Shown here: piece after piece, positions 8,097-14,152 of the stretch
Position numbering within the stretch: position 1 is the first letter of the stretch
How the letters are laid out: every line of letters begins with the position of its first letter
Origin: a virus
IMG/VR virus record: IMGVR_UViG_3300044701_000435
Location: 1-30,004 of that record
Length of the DNA stretch: 30,004 nt
Direction: 5' to 3' (one strand)
Translations under genes and position numbers: made by a program
Notes under the pieces: model-generated
Database searches by the model: none
What the model was told of the DNA's origin: nothing
What the model saw: only the letters and a program-made list of their open reading frames with translations

Positions 8097-8305
8097 TGCA
8101 GCATGATCGGCAGTTCATCTGGCTTCATCTTCAAGAGTTCTTGAAGACCGCGCTTGACGGTGTTGTACGTCGGTTGCTTCGGGTCTGGCTGGTAAAAAGT
8201 TGCAACTTGATCGACGGTGAAAGATCCGCTTTTTATGCGGCTTAAATGCCATTTAAGCGTCGAGTGTCCGATATTGAGAAGTAGGTAGTCGGTAGCTAGT
8301 GACAT
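8093..8305 (-). CDS. Small hypothetical protein, first gene after the repeat region
   Basis: A 70-residue protein (MSLATDYLLLNIGHSTLKWH...), first gene downstream of the repeat-rich intergenic region and coupled by ATGA to the putative small terminase. The sequence is mostly helical with a possible winged-helix or HTH-like organisation: LKWHLSRIKSGSFTVDQVAT, then PTYNTVKRGLQELLKMKPDE. That would fit a regulator of the packaging/head operon or a DNA-binding partner of the terminase. No family is recognised. Confidence 0.6.
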   Translation of the reverse strand: MSLATDYLLLNIGHSTLKWHLSRIKSGSFTVDQVATFYQPDPKQPTYNTVKRGLQELLKMKPDELPIMLQ

Positions 8306-8472
8306 ATGTTTGTATTACAATAGCGAGTTCGCTCGCGCTAGATCATCGGCCCCGCGCGATCACCTGCGTATTTAACATAAGCGGGAGCCTCCTAACGCTA
8401 TTGCATTAGGTAGCTGAAACGCTATTGATATAGCGTTACCGTTAAATGCTGAGCAAATACGCGAAAACATGG
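8306..8472 (-). promoter_or_regulatory. Intergenic repeat/palindrome region before terminase genes
   Basis: A 167-bp gap between the replication-side and packaging-side genes. It holds two direct copies of AACGCTATTG (8394-8403, 8418-8427). The second is part of a 20-bp palindrome, AACGCTAT-TGAT-ATAGCGTT (8418-8437). An inverted copy of the core, CAATAGCG, lies at 8318-8325. CCTAA/TTAGG arms (8391-8395, 8406-8410) flank the first copy. A hairpin with GCGAG/CTCGC arms sits at 8323-8336. Likely uses are operator, promoter, terminase-binding (pac/cos) or origin. I see no convincing -35/-10 pair. Confidence 0.6.
8418..8437. repeat. 20-bp palindrome (operator-like)
   Basis: AACGCTAT and ATAGCGTT are perfect 8-bp arms around a TGAT centre, the geometry of a homodimeric HTH operator. 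The left arm repeats as a direct copy 24 bp away at 8394. Candidate binders encoded close by are the HTH-bearing proteins at 8473-8901 and 7455-8096. Confidence 0.65.
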
Positions 8473-8901
8473 TCATTTGCTTTTGCTTTTGCTCTTAGGG
8501 ATGAGCTTGTTCACAGTTTCTTTGGATGGTATTGATACTGTAGTAACTCGCTCATTAAGCTTACGTTGTAATACAATCTCCTCACCGCGATTGAGAATGT
8601 GGACAACGCGAGCAATACCACAGCCCATTAGCTTTCCAATCTCACGATAGGTCAATCCTTCCTGCCGCTTGCGATAGGCTCTTTCGCAATCATAGAGACC
8701 AATCCAGCGCGATACGTCATCGTCATCGTCGAGTCCTTCGATCTTGTCAGGATACTTGATCCAACCTCTAGCGACAGCATCAAGCACAAGCTTTGGTGCT
8801 TCACGCAACAGCGTTAGCTTAGCTTGTGACTCAAGCAGGTCGTCATCTTCAATCTCTCCCTCTTGCACTTTGCGACACAGATACTTCTGAGTTCCTCCCA
8901 T
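8473..8901 (-). CDS. Helix-turn-helix DNA-binding protein
   Basis: A 142-residue protein. Residues about 80-115 form a sigma-like or resolvase-like HTH (AYRKRQEGLTYREIGKLMGC, then GIARVVHILNRGEEI). The first half is helical and acidic (EGEIEDDDLLESQAKLTLLR; GLDDDDDVSRW). The C-terminus ends in a low-complexity KSKSKSK tail encoded by a short tandem DNA repeat. It starts with ATG at 8901, one base after the upstream stop (TAATATG). It is the last gene before the palindromic intergenic region, so it is a candidate regulator of that region. It could alternatively be a terminase-like small DNA-binding subunit. Confidence 0.7.
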   Translation of the reverse strand: MGGTQKYLCRKVQEGEIEDDDLLESQAKLTLLREAPKLVLDAVARGWIKYPDKIEGLDDDDDVSRWIGLYDCERAYRKRQEGLTYREIGKLMGCGIARVVHILNRGEEIVLQRKLNERVTTVSIPSKETVNKLIPKSKSKSK

Positions 8902-8902
8902 A

Positions 8903-9115
8903 TTACTTAGCGGCTTTCTCTTCTAATGCTTCCATCTGGTTGTGTAGATCAACAATGGTGTTGTTGGCTTTGGCTAATTCAATTTCAAGCTTACGAGCTA
9001 ACGTCATTATGTTTGCCAAAGTAATAGGGTCGTAATGCTTTCGCAGACGCTCAAATTCTGCATTGCAAAGCGGAGTAAGTGACTCTGTGTACTGGACAAA
9101 TTCTTGTGGTGTCAT
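8903..9115 (-). CDS. Small coiled-coil protein
   Basis: A 70-residue protein (MTPQEFVQYTESLTPLCNAE...) whose second half is a continuous predicted coiled coil (LARKLEIELAKANNTIVDLH, then NQMEALEEKAAK). The start has no SD. A C/A-rich leader (GACCAACCAACAACC) lies upstream. It sits between the SSB-like gene and the HTH gene in the replication block. No family recognised. An oligomerising accessory factor is the most that can be said. Confidence 0.65.
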   Translation of the reverse strand: MTPQEFVQYTESLTPLCNAEFERLRKHYDPITLANIMTLARKLEIELAKANNTIVDLHNQMEALEEKAAK

Positions 9116-9138
9116 GGCTCAAAATGGTTGTTGGTTGG

Positions 9139-9423
9139 TCAGAACGGAATGTCATCTTCAGGTCCAAGCGGATCGTTAGCTGACACCTTCTTCTGTTGTG
9201 GTTGTGGTCGTTGGTCTAAGTCACTGTAGTTGCCAAGAATAGCTCCCTTCTTGCCTTCTTGTCTGGCTTGCTTAGATACAGACTGAACTATCATACCGTC
9301 ATTGCCGTATTGATCGCGGCCAGCTTTGTTAGCTATCAATGCAATATCCAAATACGTTCCAGACTTACCTTTGAACAGGAATGTCTTATCAATCTTCGTA
9401 ACGTCAATCTTGCCGGTTAACAT
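9139..9423 (-). CDS. Single-stranded DNA-binding-like protein with acidic tail
   Basis: A 94-residue protein starting MLTGKIDVTKIDKTFLFKGK. A compact beta-rich N-terminal part (GTYLDIALIANKAGRDQYGN, DGMIVQSVSK) is followed by a Gln/Pro-rich linker (SDLDQRPQPQQKK) and the acidic end DPLGPEDDIPF. A tail ending in D-D-I-P-F is the hallmark of bacterial-type SSB proteins, where it binds replication partners. Its position next to DnaB fits a replication SSB. The N-terminal part is shorter than a full OB fold of classic SSB, so the fold assignment is inferred. Start ATG follows a C/A-rich leader (ACACCACAAACACC). Confidence 0.7.
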   Translation of the reverse strand: MLTGKIDVTKIDKTFLFKGKSGTYLDIALIANKAGRDQYGNDGMIVQSVSKQARQEGKKGAILGNYSDLDQRPQPQQKKVSANDPLGPEDDIPF

Positions 9424-9483
9424 GGTGTTTGTGGTGTTTGATTGCTGCCGAGGGTTAGTCTCTCAGGTTGTTTAGGGTCTTGC

Positions 9484-9500
9484 AACTCTTGTTTAGAGTT
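9484..9500 (-). promoter_or_regulatory. Short hairpin after the helicase gene
   Basis: AACTCT (9484-9489) and AGAGTT (9495-9500) form a 6-bp stem with a 5-nt loop, four bases beyond the DnaB stop, in the 81-bp gap before the SSB-like gene. It is A/T-rich, and in the transcribed direction it is followed by GCAAGACC rather than a U run, so it is not a convincing terminator. Confidence 0.3.
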
Positions 9501-9504
9501 TCTT

Positions 9505-10800
9505 TTAACTATCGAAGTCTGCATCAGAGAATCGGCAGAACTCTCCGTTGTAGTGAAGTTTTACGATACCACACTCACCGTCGCGTTGTTTGGCAATGAC
9601 AATGATTGCCTCTCCCTTTGGTTGGTTGCGGTCTCGGTTAAGAAGCAGCACCAAGTCAGCATCTCGCTCAATCTGACCGGAGTCTGCTAGATCGGTGAGT
9701 CTTGGAGCGCGACCTTTATCCTTCTCATTCTCGCGGTTCAATTGCGCCAACGCGACGATTGCGGTCTTGGTATCGACTGCAACAGACTTCAATTTACCAG
9801 AGACTTCAGCGATCTCATAAGTCTTCTTCTCGGCTGCTTTTGAGCCATGGATCTTCTGTAAGTAGTCGATGATTACCAGCTTGATTCCCCATTTTCGGAC
9901 GGATCTTCGGATAAGAGCAGTAATCGACGCGATATTAGAGACCGAAGAGCCGGAAGCGAAGTGGAGCGGACTGGCAGCAATCTTCGAGTTGGCAACGCTC
10001 ATAGAGCGGAATCCAGCTTCGGTCATCTCTCCGGTCTTGATGTCCTGCATTGGAACTGAGCCAAGAGACGACACCATTCGACGCACAATGGATTCGTCGG
10101 ACATCTCCAATGATATGAAGAGCGTTGGAACCTTTGCGCGGACGGTTGCGGCTTCGGCTATGGCAATCGCCATCGCAGTTTTACCAATGGAAGGTCTGGC
10201 GGCTAGAATCGCCAGTTCTCCAAGCTGAAAACCATCGGTCATTTTGTCCAAATAATGAAAGCCGGAAGTCACTCCGCTAAGTTGCCCCTTCCGGTTAAAA
10301 CGCTCTTGGGTCGAGTCGATAAAACGGTTGACGACTGACTTTGAGGTTTGGATCGCGTCCTTAGAGACCTCAACGCTGAGTCCTGCTTCGGCATTAGAGA
10401 CGATTTGATCAACGGATAGGGTCACCACAGCGGACTCCCTTATCAGACGGTCTCCAGCGAAACGCAGTTTTCTGCGGTGATGGCATTCTAAGACGCTCTT
10501 AGCGAACATCGAATAACCGGCTGGTGATGGGCAGAGTTCGTCGCAGCGATTCCAAGTCTCGAAAGGTACGCTTTCGGCTGGTCGAGTCTTTTTCCATTCC
10601 TTCATCAACTCGGCCATGGTGACCGGCTTGGATTGGTGGACGATGGACTTCAGAACCTCATAGGTCGCGTTAAGTTGATCGTGTTGGATCGCTTCACTCG
10701 GAACATCAGCGAAAGCTTCAAAGCAAACGTCTGAGCCACCAGAGATGCACGATCCAATCAGACCAAACTCATCTTCTTCGGAATAGAATGGGTCGCTCAT
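9505..10800 (-). CDS. dnaB: Replicative DNA helicase (DnaB family)
   Basis: A 431-residue hexameric 5'-3' helicase. The N-terminal helical domain (about 1-105) is followed by a linker and a RecA-like motor: Walker A LAARPSIGKTAMA (199-211), catalytic-Glu motif FISLEMS (228-234), Walker B LVIIDYLQKI (308-317), sensor motif ALAQLNRENE (350-359), LTDLADSGQIERDADLVLLL, and the conserved KQRDG near 404 for the arginine finger. Length is near the usual 430-470. It overlaps the upstream DUF1376 replication gene by ATGA, a pairing seen in many phages where the partner helps load the helicase at the origin. Confidence 0.95.
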   Translation of the reverse strand: MSDPFYSEEDEFGLIGSCISGGSDVCFEAFADVPSEAIQHDQLNATYEVLKSIVHQSKPVTMAELMKEWKKTRPAESVPFETWNRCDELCPSPAGYSMFAKSVLECHHRRKLRFAGDRLIRESAVVTLSVDQIVSNAEAGLSVEVSKDAIQTSKSVVNRFIDSTQERFNRKGQLSGVTSGFHYLDKMTDGFQLGELAILAARPSIGKTAMAIAIAEAATVRAKVPTLFISLEMSDESIVRRMVSSLGSVPMQDIKTGEMTEAGFRSMSVANSKIAASPLHFASGSSVSNIASITALIRRSVRKWGIKLVIIDYLQKIHGSKAAEKKTYEIAEVSGKLKSVAVDTKTAIVALAQLNRENEKDKGRAPRLTDLADSGQIERDADLVLLLNRDRNQPKGEAIIVIAKQRDGECGIVKLHYNGEFCRFSDADFDS

Positions 10801-11582
10801 GAGATGTAGTCCGCAAGATTCGTTGAAAGAACAGTCTTCGCATGAACCTGCATTGGCAGCGATTGCTGCTGGCTTTGCTTCGGTCTAAAGATTCCAGCCC
10901 AATTTGAAGCGATTGCATGATCAACGATGCTCGGAAACTCGGCGGCTGAAAACTCGTTTGACCACTGAGTCAAAGCTTTTGAGAGTCCGGTCTTTTTGTA
11001 CGCTTGTCTCCTCTCGGATTTGTGTTGAAGCCAGAGCTTCACAGCTTGGAGGCAGTTCTCGGTTCTGAAGCTTTCAGGAAGTTCAACTCCGAAGCCAACA
11101 TCCCACGGCGACTTTGGAGCCGCTGTATCTTTCTTTATAGGAGTAGGAGTAGGAGATGGAGAGTTGACTTCCGGTTGCAACCGAATTTCAACCACGGTTG
11201 AACCGCTGTTGGATTCCGGTTGGGTATCCGGTTGAACCGCTGTTGACGCAAGCTTTCTCGATTCTGCGGATTTACGACCTTTTTCCGATTGTTTCTGCAA
11301 GAATCGGTCTCTCTCGCTTCTAACTGCTTCGAGTCTTTGATTCCTAAGCAACCCATCTTCGCACAACCGGAACTTATCCAGTACGTCAACCGAGACGCAA
11401 CCGCCGGTCAACCGCTGTTGCTTTTCGGTTTCAACCGGAATTGAACCACGGTTCCATTGATGGCAGAGAAGTCGGATGAATTGACCAACCTCTTCTTGCG
11501 ACATTTCCAGCGTACCAGCTAAGAAGTCATCAGCGTAGAACTGAAACGCTGGAGCTTTACGGGTTTTCTTGTCTTCGTTCAT
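10797..11582 (-). CDS. DUF1376 family replication initiation/helicase-loader-like protein
   Basis: A 261-residue protein. The N-terminal 90 residues match DUF1376 (YdaU-like): KAPAFQFYADDFLAGTLEMS, then EEVGQFIRLLCHQWNRGSIP. A Ser/Thr/Pro-rich linker follows (QPDTQPESNSGS; SPSPTPTPIKK), then a C-terminal helical domain (SKALTQWSNEFSAAEFPSIV) like that seen in phage primosomal or DnaT-type proteins. I place the start at ATG 11582 (MNEDKKTRKAPAF), because upstream in-frame codons run into the large hairpin. It overlaps dnaB, consistent with origin recognition or helicase loading. Confidence 0.8.
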   Translation of the reverse strand: MNEDKKTRKAPAFQFYADDFLAGTLEMSQEEVGQFIRLLCHQWNRGSIPVETEKQQRLTGGCVSVDVLDKFRLCEDGLLRNQRLEAVRSERDRFLQKQSEKGRKSAESRKLASTAVQPDTQPESNSGSTVVEIRLQPEVNSPSPTPTPIKKDTAAPKSPWDVGFGVELPESFRTENCLQAVKLWLQHKSERRQAYKKTGLSKALTQWSNEFSAAEFPSIVDHAIASNWAGIFRPKQSQQQSLPMQVHAKTVLSTNLADYIS

Positions 11583-11596
11583 GCTACAAACAGAAA

Positions 11597-11659
11597 CCCC
11601 ATCCAGTCTGTGGTAGGAACTCCCGCACAAGCAACGGGACGTACACAGAAAGGATGGGG
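11597..11659 (-). promoter_or_regulatory. 63-nt extended hairpin in the replication gene leader
   Basis: Three nested perfect stems: CCCCATCC/GGATGGGG (11597-11604, 11652-11659), TCTGTG/CACAGA (11607-11612, 11644-11649) and TCCCG/CGGGA (11621-11625, 11635-11639), separated by a 2x2 loop, an 8x4 loop and a 9-nt apical loop. This is 19 Watson-Crick pairs, ending 14 bases before the DUF1376 ATG. In the transcribed direction the 3' arm is followed by TTTCTGTTTG, a weak U-rich run. It could be an attenuator, a cis-regulatory leader or a partial terminator. The whole 11583-11734 gap (152 bp) contains no credible gene. Confidence 0.65.
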
Positions 11660-11734
11660 ATAAATTGGTTGAACATGGCTTGTGTTATGGTTTGCCAACG
11701 CTCGCTTCCTACGGCTCGCGCTGACCACTGACTT

Positions 11735-11917
11735 CTAGCTCGGCATTGGACTTTCGTCCAGCGTGAACTTATCGAAAAATTCGGCTCTGGTTCGGACGTA
11801 AAACTGACCTTCCTTTTGGTAGATCACGCAGAGCCGCTTGGTCTCACCAATGCGGAGTTGCGCTTCGGAGATCAACTCAACGACCAGTTCAGGGTTTGTT
11901 TTTGAGCGAAATTGCAT
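11735..11917 (-). CDS. Small hypothetical protein
   Basis: A 60-residue protein (MQFRSKTNPELVVELISEAQ...) ending with TLDESPMPS. The core, KRLCVIYQKEGQFYVRTRAE followed by FFDKFTLDE, resembles short phage proteins of the DUF1653 kind (a Tyr-x...VR...F pattern). This likeness is weak. The start overlaps the end of the upstream gene by 29 bases. It lies just before the 152-bp gap that holds the large hairpin. Confidence 0.55.
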   Translation of the reverse strand: MQFRSKTNPELVVELISEAQLRIGETKRLCVIYQKEGQFYVRTRAEFFDKFTLDESPMPS

Positions 11918-12173
11918 CTGTTGGGTAATAGTGAAGCGTTGGATAATTACCGCGAGTCTTGGTGTCGATGCGGAACTTCTTGGACCGCATCAAACCAAGC
12001 TTAACGGATCTACCGAGAACTTGACCGGCAGCGTTTGGAGTGACACCCCATTCATCTGACCATTGAGCAGCCGTCTTCCAGCCTTCTGGAACCTCTTCGG
12101 GTTGTTTCTGAATGGCAGACCGGAGTTGCTTCAAAAGCTCGGCAGAGTCCATTTCTTTTCGTTTTGCGGCCAT
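11889..12173 (-). CDS. Small protein with winged-helix-like segment
   Basis: A 94-residue frame (MAAKRKEMDSAELLKQLRSA...). After a charged helix comes GWKTAAQWSDEWGVTPNAAG and QVLGRSVKLGLMRSKKFRID, a pattern like a winged-helix DNA-binding domain in which a helix pair is followed by a basic strand (RIDTKTRGNYPTLHYYP). Start is taken as ATG 12173; ATG 12152 is an alternative. It overlaps the end of the metallophosphoesterase by 43 bases. A replication or regulatory DNA-binding role is inferred. Confidence 0.6.
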   Translation of the reverse strand: MAAKRKEMDSAELLKQLRSAIQKQPEEVPEGWKTAAQWSDEWGVTPNAAGQVLGRSVKLGLMRSKKFRIDTKTRGNYPTLHYYPTDAISLKNKP

Positions 12174-12880
12174 TGGTGAAGGTAGAGTTGCGCTGAGTTG
12201 TCGGTGTATTCGCCAAAAACTATCCCATGAGACCAAGCTAGGGTTGATCGTCGTTTGGTTGCGTAATCCATCGCAGGAATGTCTGCAAGCGTTCCGACAC
12301 AAAAGCCAATCGGATTTGATTGAGTTCGACCAGTCGCTTGACCGGCTCGGTGAGCGTGAGCCACAACGCAGTTGCCAAATGTTTCAGCGGAATCACGCAA
12401 GAAGTTCTCACTGTAGAGTATCCCGTGTCCCCATTTAAATCCGCCCAACCGATAGAAGGAGCGATCAAGTCCGTCATTGTATTTGATAAATGTATGACAG
12501 TGTTTCTCAATTGGTTTTAGCATTCGTTCCCATACAGCTTCGGCGAATCCTCTTACAACAGCGTTATGGTGATTAAGATATTTCTTAGCGCGTTCATCGT
12601 GATTTCCCATTGTGAACACAGTAGGACGTAACTCATTAAGGAACTTTGCTCCTTCTTGAATATCGTCCAGATAATCATCGGCTTGATCCGAGTCGTTTTG
12701 GTCTCGGAGTGAACCAGACCGCAATGCGGCAAGATCGTAAGCGTCCCCGAGATGGATTACTTCGTCGGGTTTGAACTTCTCTCGGAACAGCAGCACCGCA
12801 GCGAGTGCATCTTGATTGGCTCGGTTTCCATGACTGCAACCAATCGCCATGACTCGACGTTGGCTCTTTGTGATGTTCAC
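12131..12880 (-). CDS. Calcineurin-like metallophosphoesterase
   Basis: About 249 residues with the ordered motifs of the metallophosphoesterase fold (numbered from the GTG at 12880): AIGCSHGN (13-19), VIHLGDAYD (42-49), FTMGNHDER (89-97), GHG (about 151-153) and VVAHAHRAG (173-180). These bind a two-metal centre and hydrolyse phosphoesters. The first motif reads C-S-H-G-N where the family usually has an Asp before x-His. The substrate (nucleotide, nucleic acid or protein phosphate) is unknown. The start is uncertain: GTG 12880, TTG 12889 or ATG 12850 are in frame, and the conserved first strand needs residues before ATG 12850. Confidence 0.8.
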   Translation of the reverse strand: MNITKSQRRVMAIGCSHGNRANQDALAAVLLFREKFKPDEVIHLGDAYDLAALRSGSLRDQNDSDQADDYLDDIQEGAKFLNELRPTVFTMGNHDERAKKYLNHHNAVVRGFAEAVWERMLKPIEKHCHTFIKYNDGLDRSFYRLGGFKWGHGILYSENFLRDSAETFGNCVVAHAHRAGQATGRTQSNPIGFCVGTLADIPAMDYATKRRSTLAWSHGIVFGEYTDNSAQLYLHQWPQNEKKWTLPSF

Positions 12881-12947
12881 AATTGGCAATAATCATAGAA
12901 TGACGGCTTAATCAAGACACACTCGCGTTGATAATCGTGAGATATGG

Positions 12948-13205
12948 TTACTTTACTCGCAATTTACCATGTCGAACGCTCCAAACCCAATACTCGGACA
13001 CGTTGTAACGCTTAGAGAGTTCTTTGAGCGTGTAAGTGTCTGACGCTTTACGCACCGCATCGACGACCGATTTGTCAATGTGTCTACCAGTTGGACGGCC
13101 AAGCTTCGGCTTCAGCTTTCGCTTAGGTCTATCTACCGTCTGGTGAATACCAAGCAGCTTTGAGATGGACTCTTTAGTAAGACCGAGTTTTTGCAGTATG
13201 CTCAT
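12948..13205 (-). CDS. Helix-turn-helix regulator-like protein
   Basis: An 85-residue basic protein (MSILQKLGLTKESISKLLGI...). The N-terminal helix is followed by a basic linker (RPKRKLKPKLGRPTGRHIDK) and a C-terminal HTH: SVVDAVRKASDTYTLKELSK then RYNVSEYWVWSVRHGKLRVK, with the recognition helix around SEYWVWSVRHG. Start is ATG 13205. Its leader carries two direct copies of a 9-mer (AATAACGTG on the plus strand), so autoregulation is plausible. The gene divides the tiny-gene cluster from the replication-associated genes. Confidence 0.7.
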   Translation of the reverse strand: MSILQKLGLTKESISKLLGIHQTVDRPKRKLKPKLGRPTGRHIDKSVVDAVRKASDTYTLKELSKRYNVSEYWVWSVRHGKLRVK

Positions 13206-13230
13206 TTTGGAATAATTCTGGATGAAATGT

Positions 13231-13254
13231 AATAACGTGAAAATCAATAACGTG
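13231..13254 (-). repeat. Two direct 9-bp repeats in the HTH gene leader
   Basis: AATAACGTG occurs at 13231-13239 and again at 13246-13254, spaced 15 bp start to start, in the 51-bp gap just upstream of the HTH gene. In the transcribed direction each reads CACGTTATT. The direct-repeat spacing and position fit an operator for the adjacent HTH protein. Confidence 0.45.
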
Positions 13255-13256
13255 TC

Positions 13257-13349
13257 TTAGATATGCTCCCAAGATTTGAAACCGAGTTTTGACGCTTCCT
13301 GTTGTAGTGCTGTGAGTGTTTTGTAATCCATCTCGAAAGATGTATTCAC
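13257..13349 (-). CDS. Candidate 30-residue mini-gene
   Basis: A GTG at 13349 overlaps the upstream stop (GTGA) and opens a 30-codon frame (start VNTSFEMDYKTLTALQQEAS) ending in KLGFKSWEHI. ATG six codons later gives a 24-residue alternative. The coupling geometry is the same as in the longer neighbours, but unlike most of them there is no SD sequence. The product is too short to assign. Confidence 0.35.
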   Translation of the reverse strand: MNTSFEMDYKTLTALQQEASKLGFKSWEHI

Positions 13350-13546
13350 TTTGTCTCTGTTACTATCCAGTCGAAGTTGTTCTGCCATGATTCATTAAGT
13401 TCGTTGTAAGTGTTATTTTTGATCTTCCATGTAGAAGGATCTCGTTTTGATTTAGTGTGGCGACAGACTAGTGATATTGTGAGTTGTGATATTTTAGTGT
13501 TACGGAGTTGGTGTTCTTGTGGTAGCTCGCGGAGTTTGGTAATCAC
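13346..13546 (-). CDS. Small hypothetical protein of the coupled cluster
   Basis: A 66-residue protein beginning at GTG 13546 (VITKLRELPQEHQLRNTKIS). The start is fixed by AAGGAGG seven bases upstream (13554-13560) and by the 4-base GTGA overlap. It is basic and polar with several Trp residues (STWKIKNNTYNELNESWQNN; FDWIVTETK). No family recognised. It belongs to the series of tiny overlapping genes at 15004-13257, where anti-defence or host-takeover factors are commonly found in phages. That role is inference. Confidence 0.6.
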   Translation of the reverse strand: MITKLRELPQEHQLRNTKISQLTISLVCRHTKSKRDPSTWKIKNNTYNELNESWQNNFDWIVTETK

Positions 13547-13770
13547 GGCTTGTCCTCCTTTGCTCGCGTCCATTCTCCGTTCGCATCTGCAATCCGAATC
13601 TTTCCAGATTTTGTGACTCGGATTTGTAGCGAGTTTCTTCCCTGATGCTTTGGTGTTTCCAGAAGCAGCCATACCCAGCCCTTCTCTTTGTCGGAGAATC
13701 CGCGAATGACTTTTACGGCACCCCAATCGAATCCGTACTGCGTATCTGCGAAGTGGATTTGAGAAGTCAC
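13543..13770 (-). CDS. Small hypothetical protein of the coupled cluster
   Basis: A 75-residue protein with GTG start at 13770 (MTSQIHFADTQYGFDWGAVK), supported by AAGGAGG at 13778-13784 and a GTGA overlap. The predicted secondary structure is mostly beta: VWLLLETPKHQGRNSLQIRV, TKSGKIRIADANGEW. The C-terminus reads AKEDKP, nearly the same as the tails of the two genes upstream, because the coding end doubles as the ribosome-binding site of the next gene. Confidence 0.65.
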   Translation of the reverse strand: MTSQIHFADTQYGFDWGAVKVIRGFSDKEKGWVWLLLETPKHQGRNSLQIRVTKSGKIRIADANGEWTRAKEDKP

Positions 13771-13949
13771 GGCTTGGCCTCCTTCTCATTCCACAGCAGC
13801 AGATCAGCGCGGAGTGCGTCGTTCTCGGATTCGAGTTGCTTGATCCGATCCTCCAGTTTTCGCACCTGAAAGGCGATTGCGCGGAGTTCGCGTGGATGGT
13901 TGCAATCGGGAGACTCCGCTAGGAAAAGGATTCGTTCCTCAACACTCAC
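13767..13949 (-). CDS. Small coiled-coil protein of the coupled cluster
   Basis: A 60-residue protein starting at GTG 13949 (MSVEERILFLAESPDCNHPR). The second half is a clear coiled coil with heptad leucines (FQVRKLEDRIKQLESENDAL, then RADLLLWNEKEAKP). AAGGAGG at 13957-13963 lies seven bases before the start, and the start overlaps the upstream stop. The combination suggests an oligomerising small protein. No family recognised. Confidence 0.65.
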   Translation of the reverse strand: MSVEERILFLAESPDCNHPRELRAIAFQVRKLEDRIKQLESENDALRADLLLWNEKEAKP

Positions 13950-14152
13950 AGCTTGGCCTCCTTGGCTTTGAGCATCGCGTCGGCGATGTAGAACGCTCGC
14001 TTGGCTATTTCATCAGCATTTCGATCTGATCCTCTCGATGCTTTTTCCAACGCAGCCGCTGCGAAGTAGTCGCGGAGGGTCATGCCGTCGTTGTGTTGTA
14101 TTCCTGCCGGTGTCGGAAACGCCGGTCCGCCGTCGTTGATTGGTTGGTTCAT
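13946..14152 (-). CDS. Conserved small phage protein (DGGPAFP...GMTLRDYFAAAAL type)
   Basis: A 68-residue protein starting at ATG 14152 (MNQPINDGGPAFPTPAGIQH), in a 4-base overlap with the upstream stop and seven bases after a GGAGG. The signature DGGPAFP followed by GMTLRDYFAAAALEKA is one I recognise from many small, functionally unassigned phage and prophage proteins. A helical C-terminus (ADEIAKRAFYIADAMLKAKE) follows. The function is unknown in this family. Confidence 0.8.
   Translation of the reverse strand: MNQPINDGGPAFPTPAGIQHNDGMTLRDYFAAAALEKASRGSDRNADEIAKRAFYIADAMLKAKEAKL

Larger units (their letters stand above)
13543..13963 (-). repeat. Thrice-repeated gene junction (SD plus stop/start overlap)
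   Basis: Three consecutive junctions read AAGGAGGCCAAGCTGTGA (13963-13946), AAGGAGGCCAAGCCGTGA (13784-13767) and AAGGAGGACAAGCCGTGA (13560-13543) in the transcribed direction. Each encodes the C-terminal KEAKL, KEAKP or KEDKP of one protein, the SD of the next, and a GTGA overlap. The repeat is short and dispersed at gene boundaries. Confidence 0.7.

Noticed and set aside
11597-11659. Standard intrinsic terminator
   Set aside because: The stems are interrupted by two internal loops, and the run after the 3' arm is only partly U-rich, so I list it as a structured leader rather than a terminator.
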